From Sphingobacteriales bacterium (GTDB lineage Bacteria > Bacteroidota > Bacteroidia > Chitinophagales > Chitinophagaceae), in contig SEFT01000003.1 of the NCBI GenBank assembly GCA_004144175.1, positions 1-64,000 of the forward strand: a DNA stretch of 64,000 nt, read 5' to 3'. Below, in pieces: positions 36,601 to 46,116 of the stretch (the stretch's first letter is position 1; the number at the start of each line of letters is the position of its first letter). The notes under the pieces were generated by a model, which did not search any database, was not told the DNA's origin, and saw nothing but the letters and a program-made list of their open reading frames with translations. Both the position numbers and the translations under genes were made by a program.

Positions 36601-39600
36601 GGATCGATCACGTTGTTCGGCATAGATGTCCAAATCTTGATCCATTTTGGCTTGCTGGCAAATGTTATAGAACCCAATGTAACATTCGCAGTATTTGTAC
36701 CCGCTATAGAAGTAGGTATAGGCGTTGTGTAGCTCATTGTAGATATCGGGCCACCGTCTATTTGCCATCCTATCTGTACGTTGTTCAGTGTATTGTTACC
36801 GAGGTTACCTATTTTGGCTGTTAGCGTGTAAGTACCTGCGCAGAACAAAGGCTTAGGCGTCACAATCTCCAGAGCACCAGCATTATTTGCGATGTCTGTA
36901 CCTGTAAGCCAGCCAAAGTTGGTAAGTGCATTTTTGTAGATAAAATTGCGTGTGGCATTAGCGCCGCTCGAAGTGTGCGGGTGTGCTACCCACGCAGCAC
37001 TACCATCTTTCTGAGCCATACGAAGCGCAGTTTTTGCAGTAGAACCGGTCCAAGGATCTTTGAAGAATATTCTTGAATCTGTGGTGAACGGTGCAGTACC
37101 TGTAGGTTGTGCATCTACATAGAAATACATGAACGTAGAGCCAAGTGCAGTGATGCCGGGAGCCGCAGTACCTGTATATTGCCTTACAGCAAGATCAGTA
37201 GGAAGGGTACCCGTAGCAGGCCAATCAACTGTCATTACGGTGTCCTGGCCCAGCAGGTATACAGATGTAGTACCAGCAGTTGGCGTTGTCGTAGCAGTAT
37301 ATGCCAGTGGCGGTACGCTTGTAGGTACAAACTCGTATGCACCAAGGTCAGGTACACCTGCAGTTTTCAAAGTAACCCTCGCATTACCAAGTATGTCCTT
37401 ATTATTGGTAGCATCGTGTACGCCACGGCCATTAACAGACCATGATTCAGAACGCGCAGGATTTGGACGCAGGTTGGTCATAGAGTCTATGTAACCCGGG
37501 TTATAAGCCAGCGAACCGAAGTCCATACCTGTAAGATTTCTCCAGGCTTGCAGCGTACGAGAACCTGTATTATTTACGTACCACCATGAAGATATCTGTG
37601 TTACAGGATATATAGCAGCAGTATTGTTTGAATAGTAGTTGTTATAATCCATGTCGCAAACGATACCTGGCTCCAGGGTCGACATCATAACTGAAGGAGA
37701 AGCCGACCTTGTGTTACTGAAGATGTTGTTGCGCCATGTAGAGCTGTTTCCGTTTGGAGTAAAGCCAGGATAGTGGTAAAGATATAATGCTTTACTACCT
37801 GTATTGGCACCGTTGTTATTAAAAGTATTATTAATATACTTCGGATTATTCAACGGATAGTTGCAATACATCGCATAAGTAGTACCCGTAGTATTAGTTG
37901 AGACAGCATTGTTCTTTGTCTCACCACCGGCATGGTAGTATTCCATGATGCCATATACAGTACCAGAACCACTCGTTGCCTGTACATCATTATTATTGAG
38001 CGTATCGTTTACACCCATATAAGGCTGCCAGTATAATCCATATACTGTGTTTGAACCTCCGTTAGTAGTACGTATAACGTTATTGTTGGTAACAGTACGG
38101 CCGAGTGTGATGTTAGGATAATAGTATCTGTACAAATACATACCATAGGTAGTACCAGAGTTAGTACCGGTCCTTGTTGTTGTTACAGTATTGTTGTTTG
38201 CCCATACACTGTTATCATACCCTGAAGAGTAGTAATATGCGTATATGTAGAAACCGTAAGTAGTACCCGTGCTGTTCTGTGTAGTTGTTATTGTGTTACC
38301 ATTAGCATTAGTCTTCATACCATACCACTGGTAGATATAAGCGCCATACAGCGTGCTACCGCCGGTAGATACTACCTGGTTGTTATTAAACTCTACATCG
38401 CCATAGCTGTAATAACCAAGATAGTAAACACCATATACAGTACTGTTAGTAGTAGATATTGTAGTTATCTTGTTATTGTTGAATTTGAATGGCTTTGCCG
38501 TAGTGTTTGAAACGTAGAAATTGTAGTTGTAGTAATAACCTGGGTACATCATACCATAGGTAGTAGTGGTACCTGTGCTGCTGATCTCGTTATTAGATAT
38601 CTCAACGCCATCGTTATAGTAGCCACCCATATACTGAGAGCTGTAGATAGTGCTGTTACCAGTTTGCGTTAGTTTGTTGCCGGTGAACTTCACATTTGCG
38701 TTGTACATATAACCGCAATAGTTGAAGCCATACAGTGCCGCAGAACCGGTTGAACTGACGGTTGTCGTGTTGTTCGATATTGTATTGTTATTAGCGTAGT
38801 AATAAATACAATAGTTGTACGGATAAATAGCGCCACTACCTGTACGTGTAATGCTGGTAGTATTGTTATTCATCAGGTTATTGTTCGCATACCAGTACAT
38901 ACAGTAGCTAAAGCCATAAACCTGGCCGGTACCTGTACCGCCAACAGTCAGCGTATTGTTGCTGATGTTGTTATTATTACTGTAGTTAGATGCCGCATAA
39001 TACCATCCGTATATTGTACCACTGCCGTTACCTGTAAAGTTCAGGGTATTACCCGTGAATACACAGTTATCGCTGTAATAAGCAGCATTATACATACCAT
39101 AGTTAATACCGCTGCTGGTAGTAGTGTAGTTGAATGTATTGTTTGTAAACGTAGTGTTGTGGCAGTAGCTATTGGCCGGATAGGTCCAGATAGCACCTGC
39201 GTTGGTAACGGTAAATGTGTTTGCAGTTATTGTATTGTAGGTGCTGCTGCTTGTGTTGTATATCGGGTAAATGCTGCTGCTTGTAGATGTAGCAGTACCG
39301 CTAACGGTATTGCCCGATACAGTATAGTAAGAGCTGGTGCTGCCCAGGTATAAATGATACTGAGAACCCGAAGAGGTACTCATCGTTACAGTATTATTAT
39401 TTACCGTACCTCTCAGCGCGCTGTTGGTAGAGCTACCTGTAGAGCTTACGATATATATACCATAGTGCGTAGAAGATGTACCTGTAAGGCTGATCGTGTT
39501 ATTGTTAACACGAAGTGCATCATTACACAAATAGAAATAGGCCGCATTATACGTTGTAGTATTGCTTGCTTTTGTAATTGTGTTATTCGTTACGTTAAGG

Positions 39601-40307
39601 TCTTTCAGATAATAGAAGTACGTACCAAAGTAATATTGATTGGTAATGGTATTAGCTGATACTACAGTACCCACGGGATATGTAGTGGAAGAACCAAAAA
39701 GGTGAACACCATAAGCACCGTTCGTGATAACGTTGTTGTAGATAACGTTATTATTACCTGTAAAGCCATTACCATATACTAGCGCCGATGTATTGCTGGT
39801 AGTAGTGGTAGCCGGCGCATTCAGGTTACAGTTGTACACACTGTCTTTATTGGCGCTGCCGGCGATCTCTATCAAACGCGAGTTTGTAGCATCAGTACTG
39901 GCCAGCGTCATGTTGCGTACAGTAATGTTCTGTGCACCGTTAAACTTAAAAATAAAGTTTACGGTCGAGCTGTTAGCATTAGAGATGGTTACATCTGCCT
40001 TATTACCGCTTTCAGACTGGAAGGTCACGCGGTTGTTTGGGTCAGAGGCACCAACATAGGTACCATTAATGTCTGCCACCCAGTTTGTAGTGCTGCTGTA
40101 GGTACCGGTCCTGATATTGAACCATACCTTACCGCTCACACCTTTCGTGTTCAGGTCGGCAACGGCAGCGGCAAGGGTTGCATAACTAGGGCTGGTACCA
40201 CCAATGGTGTACACCCCGTTAAGCGGCTGTGCCAGGGCTGTCGCGCCTGCTGCTAATACCAACAGGGGTATTAATAACAACTGCTTTAGAAGGTTAAAGT
40301 GTTTCAT
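33606..40307 (-). CDS. Giant secreted beta-helix protein with T9SS sorting domain
   Basis: 2233 residues with a signal peptide (about 1-26). From residue 30 comes a module beginning YTIGGTSPSYATLAAAVADLN and then a very long right-handed beta-helix rich in Tyr, Asn, Thr and Ser, with repeats such as NNNTISLTG and YGMYLYRYYY, to about residue 1000. A related module starts near residue 1259 (EYTVGGTNPDWPTLTAALADM) with its own shorter helix. Towards the end are Ig-like units (TYQWMLNGVDIPGASSSSY), a PKD domain (about 2080-2140, SYLWIFGDGSTD) and a T9SS type A sorting domain (about 2155-2233, LYPNPAKSSITLQVYG). The helix is probably a surface or matrix scaffold or a carbohydrate lyase-like fold without visible catalytic residues. 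Its tandem paralogue lies just upstream. Confidence 0.9.
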   Translation of the reverse strand: MKHFNLLKQLLLIPLLVLAAGATALAQPLNGVYTIGGTSPSYATLAAAVADLNTKGVSGKVWFNIRTGTYSSTTNWVADINGTYVGASDPNNRVTFQSESGNKADVTISNANSSTVNFIFKFNGAQNITVRNMTLASTDATNSRLIEIAGSANKDSVYNCNLNAPATTTTSNTSALVYGNGFTGNNNVIYNNVITNGAYGVHLFGSSTTYPVGTVVSANTITNQYYFGTYFYYLKDLNVTNNTITKASNTTTYNAAYFYLCNDALRVNNNTISLTGTSSTHYGIYIVSSTGSSTNSALRGTVNNNTVTMSTSSGSQYHLYLGSTSSYYTVSGNTVSGTATSTSSSIYPIYNTSSSTYNTITANTFTVTNAGAIWTYPANSYCHNTTFTNNTFNYTTTSSGINYGMYNAAYYSDNCVFTGNTLNFTGNGSGTIYGWYYAASNYSNNNNISNNTLTVGGTGTGQVYGFSYCMYWYANNNLMNNNTTSITRTGSGAIYPYNYCIYYYANNNTISNNTTTVSSTGSAALYGFNYCGYMYNANVKFTGNKLTQTGNSTIYSSQYMGGYYNDGVEISNNEISSTGTTTTYGMMYPGYYYNYNFYVSNTTAKPFKFNNNKITTISTTNSTVYGVYYLGYYSYGDVEFNNNQVVSTGGSTLYGAYIYQWYGMKTNANGNTITTTQNSTGTTYGFYIYAYYYSSGYDNSVWANNNTVTTTRTGTNSGTTYGMYLYRYYYPNITLGRTVTNNNVIRTTNGGSNTVYGLYWQPYMGVNDTLNNNDVQATSGSGTVYGIMEYYHAGGETKNNAVSTNTTGTTYAMYCNYPLNNPKYINNTFNNNGANTGSKALYLYHYPGFTPNGNSSTWRNNIFSNTRSASPSVMMSTLEPGIVCDMDYNNYYSNNTAAIYPVTQISSWWYVNNTGSRTLQAWRNLTGMDFGSLAYNPGYIDSMTNLRPNPARSESWSVNGRGVHDATNNKDILGNARVTLKTAGVPDLGAYEFVPTSVPPLAYTATTTPTAGTTSVYLLGQDTVMTVDWPATGTLPTDLAVRQYTGTAAPGITALGSTFMYFYVDAQPTGTAPFTTDSRIFFKDPWTGSTAKTALRMAQKDGSAAWVAHPHTSSGANATRNFIYKNALTNFGWLTGTDIANNAGALEIVTPKPLFCAGTYTLTAKIGNLGNNTLNNVQIGWQIDGGPISTMSYTTPIPTSIAGTNTANVTLGSITFASKPKWIKIWTSMPNNVIDPVPGDDTINLRWGPGLSGEYTVGGTNPDWPTLTAALADMKLFGVCGPVWFNMRSGTYTGQYRLENVQGMSTVNRVTIQSETKNASDVTLTNGGYVFDFIANASNFTLNKLSVVMTGTSGQTVNLTSANLRDSINGCVLSAPTGSSAYVIRVNSPAAVIDRFSLTNSTLTGGGYGIYAYAYNGTATNQLGMTNCVFDNNLFQNQMYYPFYTYYSGNMKVRGNEVTSTYAAYYGMYINMSKGADIIGNKISLMNNYAYGYGMYCYDYSNTAATPYNIRNNVIIMAGPNSFNAGYGGLCVYSSFSNVYNNSIAISASGGSALVLYNYSGNDQNIDIKNNVFAHFNGGNASYVQTAPNATTTMDYNNYYTTGATLIGGTATADTLTRWRIQYGRDLNSISYDPGFTSSLNPIPDVNNPASWSLNGRGIHATGNDKDYAGNTRVVNRADGVPDIGAYEFTPQTIPPAAKAIPATVAPGATQVFTFGQDTVARIKWDANTYVPASVTIRQWTGTVPPSFPVANHMYFYTDLDAVPVTYISDVDIYYKDPWTGKIPAANEGNIRMIRKESPVTPWTAYNGTTSLVNTGRNTLVGPTLTGLGYFTGIENGGIFSANIKPLAQVVFCPGGSVTLQSGFSNTGYTHQWLLNGTNIPGANAPSYTAVMSGDYSVRVTETSSSNTALSNAVAVTIVSSPAAFVTANGPTTICTGNNVTLNVGSGSSLTYQWMLNGVDIPGASSSSYLVNSGGTYSVKVKNIGCTNLSNPLTIVQGPVSVNLGNDTSFCTSAPLNLDALNPGATYLWSTGETTQTITISKYGTHRIAVHVDAGVNCIAKDTIEVTISPMPQVNGISSIRQFGNTYKFEPSGAKDVESYLWIFGDGSTDTTSSILHEYNGGTFTLKLVVFNGCGSDTTTLELPATVKDVTSRSEFELYPNPAKSSITLQVYGEAQFNDVVIVNTIGQVVVREPGTNTKSRTFDIRMLADGHYFIRANTADGKVISKPFRVVR

Positions 40308-40972
40308 TTACTTATTGGTTTAAATTTTGGTTACTAATTTGTTTTTATATTCCTGCGTTTTGTCGTAATAACCGTTAATAATAGTCCACTCTTAATAGCA
40401 AGCACCAGGGTAGCATCCGTTTTTTAATCCACATAACATATCTGCAAAAAGCAGGGTTCCAATTCAGAGGTAACAGCGGTCTATATAGGAGATAGGAGGT
40501 CAATTTATTGTAAATAAATAATGACTTTCGTGTTACGGAAGTCAGGAAAAAAATATTTACAACTTCTTAAAGTTAGCCATTATATCGAAAAAACAATCGT
40601 TTTGTTAATTTTTTTTGTTCACGTTTTCTTCACAAAATAATTATGTATGCACAGGCATACTCTTTGTTACCACCATCACCGCACGACAATCAACACCTTA
40701 AATATCAAACAGTTACGCAAAGCCAACCAACAATATATCCCTTTTTAACCGAACACATCAAATTAAAAACAATCAACAATTATCCAACTTTTAAAAATAC
40801 GGGGCTTTCTATTATAATGGGATAAAAAATTGACGAATCGGGAAAATGATGTGACGAGTAGGTGATTAGCGTCTATAACCATCAATTAAAATCAGCTTAA
40901 TGTTTATAAACGAAAAGCGAGCCATAGAGGCCCGCTTTCGCAATTAATGGAACTTAAAAGCTGTTTTTAAGC
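40308..40972. other. Intergenic region between the tandem beta-helix genes
   Basis: 665 bases, strongly AT-rich from about 40500 on. It holds the promoter and leader of the 2233-residue protein gene on the minus strand. An imperfect hairpin (40914-40923 with 40929-40938) lies just after the 40973 stop and may terminate the upstream gene, but its T-tail is weak. One 60-codon frame on the plus strand (40643-40825) has no protein-like features. I see no convincing gene. Confidence 0.4.
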
Positions 40973-43900
40973 TTATCTCACTATCCTGAACGGTTTGGAG
41001 ATGACCATATTATCGCTTGTATTAGCACGGATGAAATAGTGTCCATCAGCCAGCCCCCTGATATCAAAAGTTCTAGCCTTCGTATTTGTCCCAGCCTGAC
41101 GATATACTATTTGTCCCACACTATTAACGATCACTGCATCATTGAACTGTGCACCACCGGAAACCCTCAGCGTTAAAGTTTCTGTTGCAGGGTTAGGATA
41201 CAGGTCGAATGTGCTGTTAGCTGTGATATCCTGCACGCTCAACGGCAACTCCAGCACTGCCGTATCGCTACCGCAGCCATTAAATACCACAAGTTTCAGT
41301 GTGTAGAGCGTACCATCATATACGTGTGTTTGAGTCCTTGCGGTGTCCGTAGTGCCGTCACCAAATATCCACAGGTAGTTATCTGCATTTTTCATACCTC
41401 CTGGCTCAAATATATACGTGTTGCCATTCCTTAAAGAAGAGATACCAACGATTTCGGGCAGGGGATCTACATGCACGTTTATCGTGTCTGCAACAGTACA
41501 ACCAGGTCCGGCATCTACAGTTACCCAATACTTACCCGAGGTAGAGCTCACATTAATCGTCTGAGTTGTGTCACCGGTATTCCATAGATATTTAGCCCCT
41601 TCATTTTGCGCGTCTAATGTAAGCGTAGACTTTGCGCAATAAGAAGTATCAGCACCCAGAGCTGCAAATACAGGACCTACAACAATAGAAATAGGAGTGG
41701 AGATATTAGAGCAACCAATATTCTTCACCTTCAGTTCGTAGTTACCAGCCTGGCTTGCCGTATAGGTCAAACCATTAGCGCCCGGTATATCTGTACCATT
41801 CAGCATCCACTGGTAAGTTTGATTACTACCACTTTGAGCATTAAGCGTTACCGAGCTGCCGGGGCAAAAACGGCGTGGACCGCTAAGTGTAACTGCCGAA
41901 CTTGGGGTAGCAACGATCGTAACCGCAACGTCCATAGACCTGGTAGTATTATTTCCTGCGTCGGTAATGCTAACGGAATAGTCGCCCGAATTGGTAACTA
42001 AGTAAGTCGGGTTATTCGCGCCGGGTATATTAACACCGTTAAACAGCCATTGATAGGTGTAAGGTGCATTCGGATTTGTGTTTGCATTCAACGTAACCGC
42101 GCCACCTGTACAGAATACCGTTGTAGATGCCGGCTTGATGTATGCAGAAAAAAGAGCGTCGTTCTCGATACCCGTAAAATATCCGAGACTTGTAAATGTA
42201 TTACCCGACAGTATATTAAGACCTGCATTTGTTGTATTCACTACATCATTGTAAGCTACCCAGCTGTTAGACGGCTTCTCTTTTTTAACGACTCTCAGAT
42301 CACTTTCGGTTGATATCTTACCCATCCAAGGATCTTTGTAATATATTTTTGCATCAAGGTCGTAAGTAGCATGCAGGCAGTTAACGTCTGTATAGAAATA
42401 CATATGATTGCTTACCGGGAATTGTGGAGGCACCGTACCTGTGTATTGCCTAACTGCAACTGATGGCGGTGCAGGCACTGTGGCCTTCCAGTTGATAACG
42501 CCAACAGTATCGCCGCCAAAAGTAAATACCTGCGTGATACCTGAAGCCGGCTGAGCAGGGTATGCTTTGGCTACAGGCGGTGTAGATGTAGGTGTAAATT
42601 CGAAAGCACCGATATCAGGCACACCATCTTCTATGTTTTCTATACGTGTAGCGCCTAATTTGTCGACAGTATTACCAGGCATGTGTACCGCCCTTCCGTT
42701 TACCGACCACGATGCAGGATTTGCAGGATCAGGACGAAGGTCATTTGCTGAAGTAAAGCCAGGGTCGTAAGATATAGAGTTCATATCTTTTCCTGAGCTA
42801 ATACGCCAGTGACTAAGACTATCAAAACCGCCTGAATTACTGTTTACCAGTTTAGCACCTACCGTGTGCAGGTTGTTATAGTCCATCATGATTGACGCAC
42901 TGGTTGCATCTGAGATAAACATAGCCGGACCACCACCCGTATTGGCAAATACGTTATTATGCACATACACGTCGTCAGCCCAATTGAGGTTAAGAGCGGC
43001 AGTGTTGCTGGCAAGTGTAGACGGAACATTTACGCTATTATTATAGATATCGATATACCCGCCGCTCATGCTGATACCATACGCCGAGCTCCATTGCTGG
43101 CTACCGTCGATGATCAATTCATTATTATATATTTTTACAGGGCTAAATGAGCTACCGTACAGGCTCCAGGATTCAATGCCGGCACCGCCATTACTGATCT
43201 TAACCCTGTTACGCGCGATCTCCACATTATCTCCGCAATAGTTTGCAGCGATACCTGTGTGGTAAGTATTGATAAAGCCACTAGCTGTAGATGTTGTGCT
43301 TATAACGTTATCCGTTAGCGTCAGGTTGTATATATCTGACAATCCCATCGATTGGCTATAGGCATCCAGTATCGTATTATTCTTAATAATTACGTTCTCC
43401 TGGTATCCCCACATAGACATGCCATAATCTCCACCGGTAAGGCTATTATTCAAAAAGACGTTATCGCCACCATATATACCGTCCCAAGTTGAGATATTCT
43501 CTGCACCCCAGTTGGCTGTTGACGATATAGAGAGCTTATTGTTGAATACTGAGTCGTTCGAAATATCACCATTCATTTCCAATACGCGACCATACCCGCC
43601 TGTAGCAGTCGACTTGATAGTCAGGTATTTCAATGTAATATTAGAAGCATCATTGAGTTGGAAAACATAGTTATTGTTTAATGCACTGGTAGTGCCGTAT
43701 TGAATCGTTACATCGTTCGCATTTTCAGTTTCAGATTTAAATGTAATCCTGTTCACCGTGCTTGATCCGAATATATCGTTTAGCACTACCTTGCCTGTGT
43801 ATGTACCCGAGCGCACCTTCATTGTAACAGGGCCGCAAACTCCAAAGTTATTCAGGTAGTTAGCCGCATCCACCACATTCGGGAAGTGAGGGGTGGTACC

Positions 43901-44815
43901 GCCAACCGTATATTCACCACTAAGCCCTGCGCCAAGGTTGTAGATGCGAACATTAGTACCGGTAGCCGCAGTATTTACTACGCCATTCGGGCTAAGGATA
44001 GTCACTTCTATAGTATGGCGGAAGTTGGGCGCTACGAACGATACATTACCGAGCGTAATGGTTGCCTCGTTGCTGCCGGGTGTAGGTGTTATTACAGGTA
44101 TGGGTGTAGTATAGTTTATGGCTGTTTGCGGTACGCCATCCAGCGTCCATGCAATCTGCACATTATTGATCACATTATTACCAGTATTCGCCACCTTTAC
44201 CTGCACAGGGTACGTGCCTTCGCAAAAGTTGAGTGGTGATACCAGGCTGCCGGGTACTGAGCTGTTGGCAACAGATGGCATCACGAAGAAATCGTAATCT
44301 TCCACCTCACCAAAATCCGCGTAGTCGCATGAGCCCCCCAGGAAGCCAAAACCCGACCGCACCCGTAACCGGGTTTGACCAACAACAGCGCCTGCCGGTA
44401 CTGTAAAGCTACCTGTTGCAGTACCACCGGCTGCAATTCGGCTACCCGAGCTGTATACCTGTTCACCCGCATCTACAAAGTCTCCGTCCTGGTTCCAGTC
44501 TACCCATATCTTGTAAAACTCGTCGAAGTCCGGATTGTTATTGATCTCGAAATCGACAACATCGCCGTGCGTAGCCGTATGGCGCTGGCCGGAATAATAG
44601 ATGTAATTGTCCCAATTGCCATTACAGCCAGTAGAGAGATTGCTGATGTTGGCAGTACCGCCTGTAGTACTGAATCCATCGATATCGTCGCCTGTACAAT
44701 ACGGATTCCAGTGAAAGTTAGATGTGCAGTACTGCGCTTTGGCAGCAATACCCGGCAAGACCGCCAGGGATAGGAGCATTAAACTTTTGAGAAAAGTAGA
44801 ATTTTTCAGATTCAT
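40973..44815 (-). CDS. Large secreted beta-helix protein with GEVED and T9SS sorting domains
   Basis: 1280 residues from the ATG at 44815; upstream in-frame codons are not ATG. After the signal peptide (about 1-27) a GEVED domain follows (about 30-180, with WVDWNQDGDFVDAGEQVY and CDYADFGEVEDYDFFV). Next is the module EYTVGGTTPHFPNVVDAANYLN with a shorter parallel beta-helix (NNKLSISSTANWG, NNSLTGGDYGM, to about residue 700), then Ig-like units (YTYQWLFNGVNIPGANNPTY, QTYQWMLNGTDIPGANGLTY), a PKD domain (NYLWIFGDGTTDTARTQTHVY) and a T9SS type A signal (LYPNPATETLTLRVSG). The second half closely follows the 2233-residue neighbour, so the pair arose by tandem duplication with different N-termini. 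Likely a surface or secreted scaffold protein; function unknown. Confidence 0.9.
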   Translation of the reverse strand: MNLKNSTFLKSLMLLSLAVLPGIAAKAQYCTSNFHWNPYCTGDDIDGFSTTGGTANISNLSTGCNGNWDNYIYYSGQRHTATHGDVVDFEINNNPDFDEFYKIWVDWNQDGDFVDAGEQVYSSGSRIAAGGTATGSFTVPAGAVVGQTRLRVRSGFGFLGGSCDYADFGEVEDYDFFVMPSVANSSVPGSLVSPLNFCEGTYPVQVKVANTGNNVINNVQIAWTLDGVPQTAINYTTPIPVITPTPGSNEATITLGNVSFVAPNFRHTIEVTILSPNGVVNTAATGTNVRIYNLGAGLSGEYTVGGTTPHFPNVVDAANYLNNFGVCGPVTMKVRSGTYTGKVVLNDIFGSSTVNRITFKSETENANDVTIQYGTTSALNNNYVFQLNDASNITLKYLTIKSTATGGYGRVLEMNGDISNDSVFNNKLSISSTANWGAENISTWDGIYGGDNVFLNNSLTGGDYGMSMWGYQENVIIKNNTILDAYSQSMGLSDIYNLTLTDNVISTTSTASGFINTYHTGIAANYCGDNVEIARNRVKISNGGAGIESWSLYGSSFSPVKIYNNELIIDGSQQWSSAYGISMSGGYIDIYNNSVNVPSTLASNTAALNLNWADDVYVHNNVFANTGGGPAMFISDATSASIMMDYNNLHTVGAKLVNSNSGGFDSLSHWRISSGKDMNSISYDPGFTSANDLRPDPANPASWSVNGRAVHMPGNTVDKLGATRIENIEDGVPDIGAFEFTPTSTPPVAKAYPAQPASGITQVFTFGGDTVGVINWKATVPAPPSVAVRQYTGTVPPQFPVSNHMYFYTDVNCLHATYDLDAKIYYKDPWMGKISTESDLRVVKKEKPSNSWVAYNDVVNTTNAGLNILSGNTFTSLGYFTGIENDALFSAYIKPASTTVFCTGGAVTLNANTNPNAPYTYQWLFNGVNIPGANNPTYLVTNSGDYSVSITDAGNNTTRSMDVAVTIVATPSSAVTLSGPRRFCPGSSVTLNAQSGSNQTYQWMLNGTDIPGANGLTYTASQAGNYELKVKNIGCSNISTPISIVVGPVFAALGADTSYCAKSTLTLDAQNEGAKYLWNTGDTTQTINVSSTSGKYWVTVDAGPGCTVADTINVHVDPLPEIVGISSLRNGNTYIFEPGGMKNADNYLWIFGDGTTDTARTQTHVYDGTLYTLKLVVFNGCGSDTAVLELPLSVQDITANSTFDLYPNPATETLTLRVSGGAQFNDAVIVNSVGQIVYRQAGTNTKARTFDIRGLADGHYFIRANTSDNMVISKPFRIVR

Positions 44816-45552
44816 AAACGGAGACTTTGCTATTTGCAAAAAATTATAGTGGTCTAATATTCAATTATTCTTGTCGCATGATCTTGTCGCTTTTGAGGCA
44901 AGCTTCTTTGCTGATATGCGGGAACCGTGTAAACCTATTTAAAGTTTATATGTCAGTAGAACTGCCAGGTAGGACCAGAACGTGGTTTCACAATAATAGT
45001 CATAAATAAAGGTTCGTTTGGAGGCTGTTTGCACTGTATGCAGATGCCTCTATCTGCTGCATAATTACTATATATATTCCGGATAGACAATAATTTTTGC
45101 TTATAGGTTGGCTTTGAACATATATATAATTCTCGGCCATTAATATTTCGAACAATATTAATCGCGCTGGTGCATGACATTTTTCTAACAATAAATTCCA
45201 TCGTCACAGGTCTATGCCTATTGACAGTATTCTTAAATAAAAGATGCGGCGTTAAGCAAAATTTTATGTTGACTACCGCTAATAGCAATTGTAATGAGCT
45301 AACCTTATCTTGAACAGATTTTAATCCCGGGTGATAAGTGAGACGCACAAAAAAAGGGCATAAGCCCGCACTAGCATACCTAATAAGTTAGCAGTCGACA
45401 ACAGCTTAGCAATCAGCAGATAAAAGAGTAGTGGCAGAAATATTTGCACTATATGGCAAAAAACCTTTAATAAAGTTGATTAAATAAAACCCTGCATGTA
45501 CTTTTGGCACATCATTTGGAATCAAACAACATTAAAATCTAAACTTCGACTT
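44816..45552. other. Intergenic region, no convincing gene
   Basis: 737 bases with low GC. It carries the leader and promoter of the 1280-residue protein gene and of the EGF-like lipoprotein gene. A 131-codon frame with GTG start runs on the minus strand (44953-45348); it has no recognisable domain, no good start context and AT-rich codon use, so I do not call it. No strong terminator or RNA gene is seen. Confidence 0.4.
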
Positions 45553-46065
45553 ATGAAATCAATCCGCAACATTGCTTTTTCCGTTCTGCTTACTCTTGGC
45601 GCTTTTTCAGCTGTAACCTACACATCTTGTAGCAAAGACGAGTGTAAAGATGTAGTATGTAACAATGGTGGTACTTGTAATGAAACCGACGGTAGCTGTG
45701 CATGCCCTACTGGGTATACTGGTACGCTTTGTGAAACTGAAGTGCGTGCTAAGTTCATTAAATCATGGAGTGCTATAGACCGTAAAACAGGCAGCACTAC
45801 TGACATCGTTTACGCGAGCCCAATCGTAGCTGGTACAGCTGTTACCGAAGTTAAAATCGGTAATTTCTCAGATCTATTTGAGACAGCTGTAACAGCAACA
45901 GTTAATGGAAATACTATCACCATCCCGTCTCAGGAGCCAGATAAAGATGGCTATAAAATTTCTGGAACTGGAACTTATAACGAAACAGACAAGTCTATTA
46001 GCTGGACTTACAACCTGGTTAACCCAACTAATGCGACTCAAGGCTATACTGGTACTTGGAAATAA
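45553..46065 (+). CDS. Lipoprotein with a single EGF-like domain
   Basis: 170 residues from the ATG at 45553; a longer frame upstream does not fit a signal peptide. The lipobox is TYTSC (lipid Cys26). Right after it comes a six-cysteine EGF-like domain (Cys31 to Cys60) with spacing C-x4-C-x5-C-x6-C-x1-C-x8-C and the CPTGYTGTLC end, which is the classical EGF signature. The remaining 110 residues are a beta-rich domain (SWSAIDRKTGS, VTATVNGNTITIP, YKISGTGTYNETDKSISWTY) of a lipocalin-like kind common in small Bacteroidota lipoproteins. It is likely surface-exposed. The gene stands alone and ends at a strong bidirectional terminator. Confidence 0.8.
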   Translation: MKSIRNIAFSVLLTLGAFSAVTYTSCSKDECKDVVCNNGGTCNETDGSCACPTGYTGTLCETEVRAKFIKSWSAIDRKTGSTTDIVYASPIVAGTAVTEVKIGNFSDLFETAVTATVNGNTITIPSQEPDKDGYKISGTGTYNETDKSISWTYNLVNPTNATQGYTGTWK

Positions 46066-46089
46066 TTACTCATAATATCAATAAAAAAA

Positions 46090-46109
46090 GGCCCGATAAT
46101 TATCGGGCC
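46090..46109. terminator. Bidirectional intrinsic terminator
   Basis: An 8-bp GC-rich stem (46090-46097 with 46102-46109) with a 4-nt AATT loop is flanked by A-runs and T-runs on either side. It serves the convergent EGF-like lipoprotein gene and the 147-residue lipoprotein gene. Confidence 0.9.
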
Positions 46110-46116
46110 TTTTTTA

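Noticed and set aside
40643-40825. 60-codon frame on the plus strand between the beta-helix genes
   Set aside because: Composition is that of AT-rich intergenic DNA and the peptide has no hydrophobic or domain-like features.
44953-45348. 131-codon frame on the minus strand in the 44.8-45.5 kb intergenic region
   Set aside because: GTG start, AT-rich codons, no recognisable domain, and no operon context. I could not separate it from chance.
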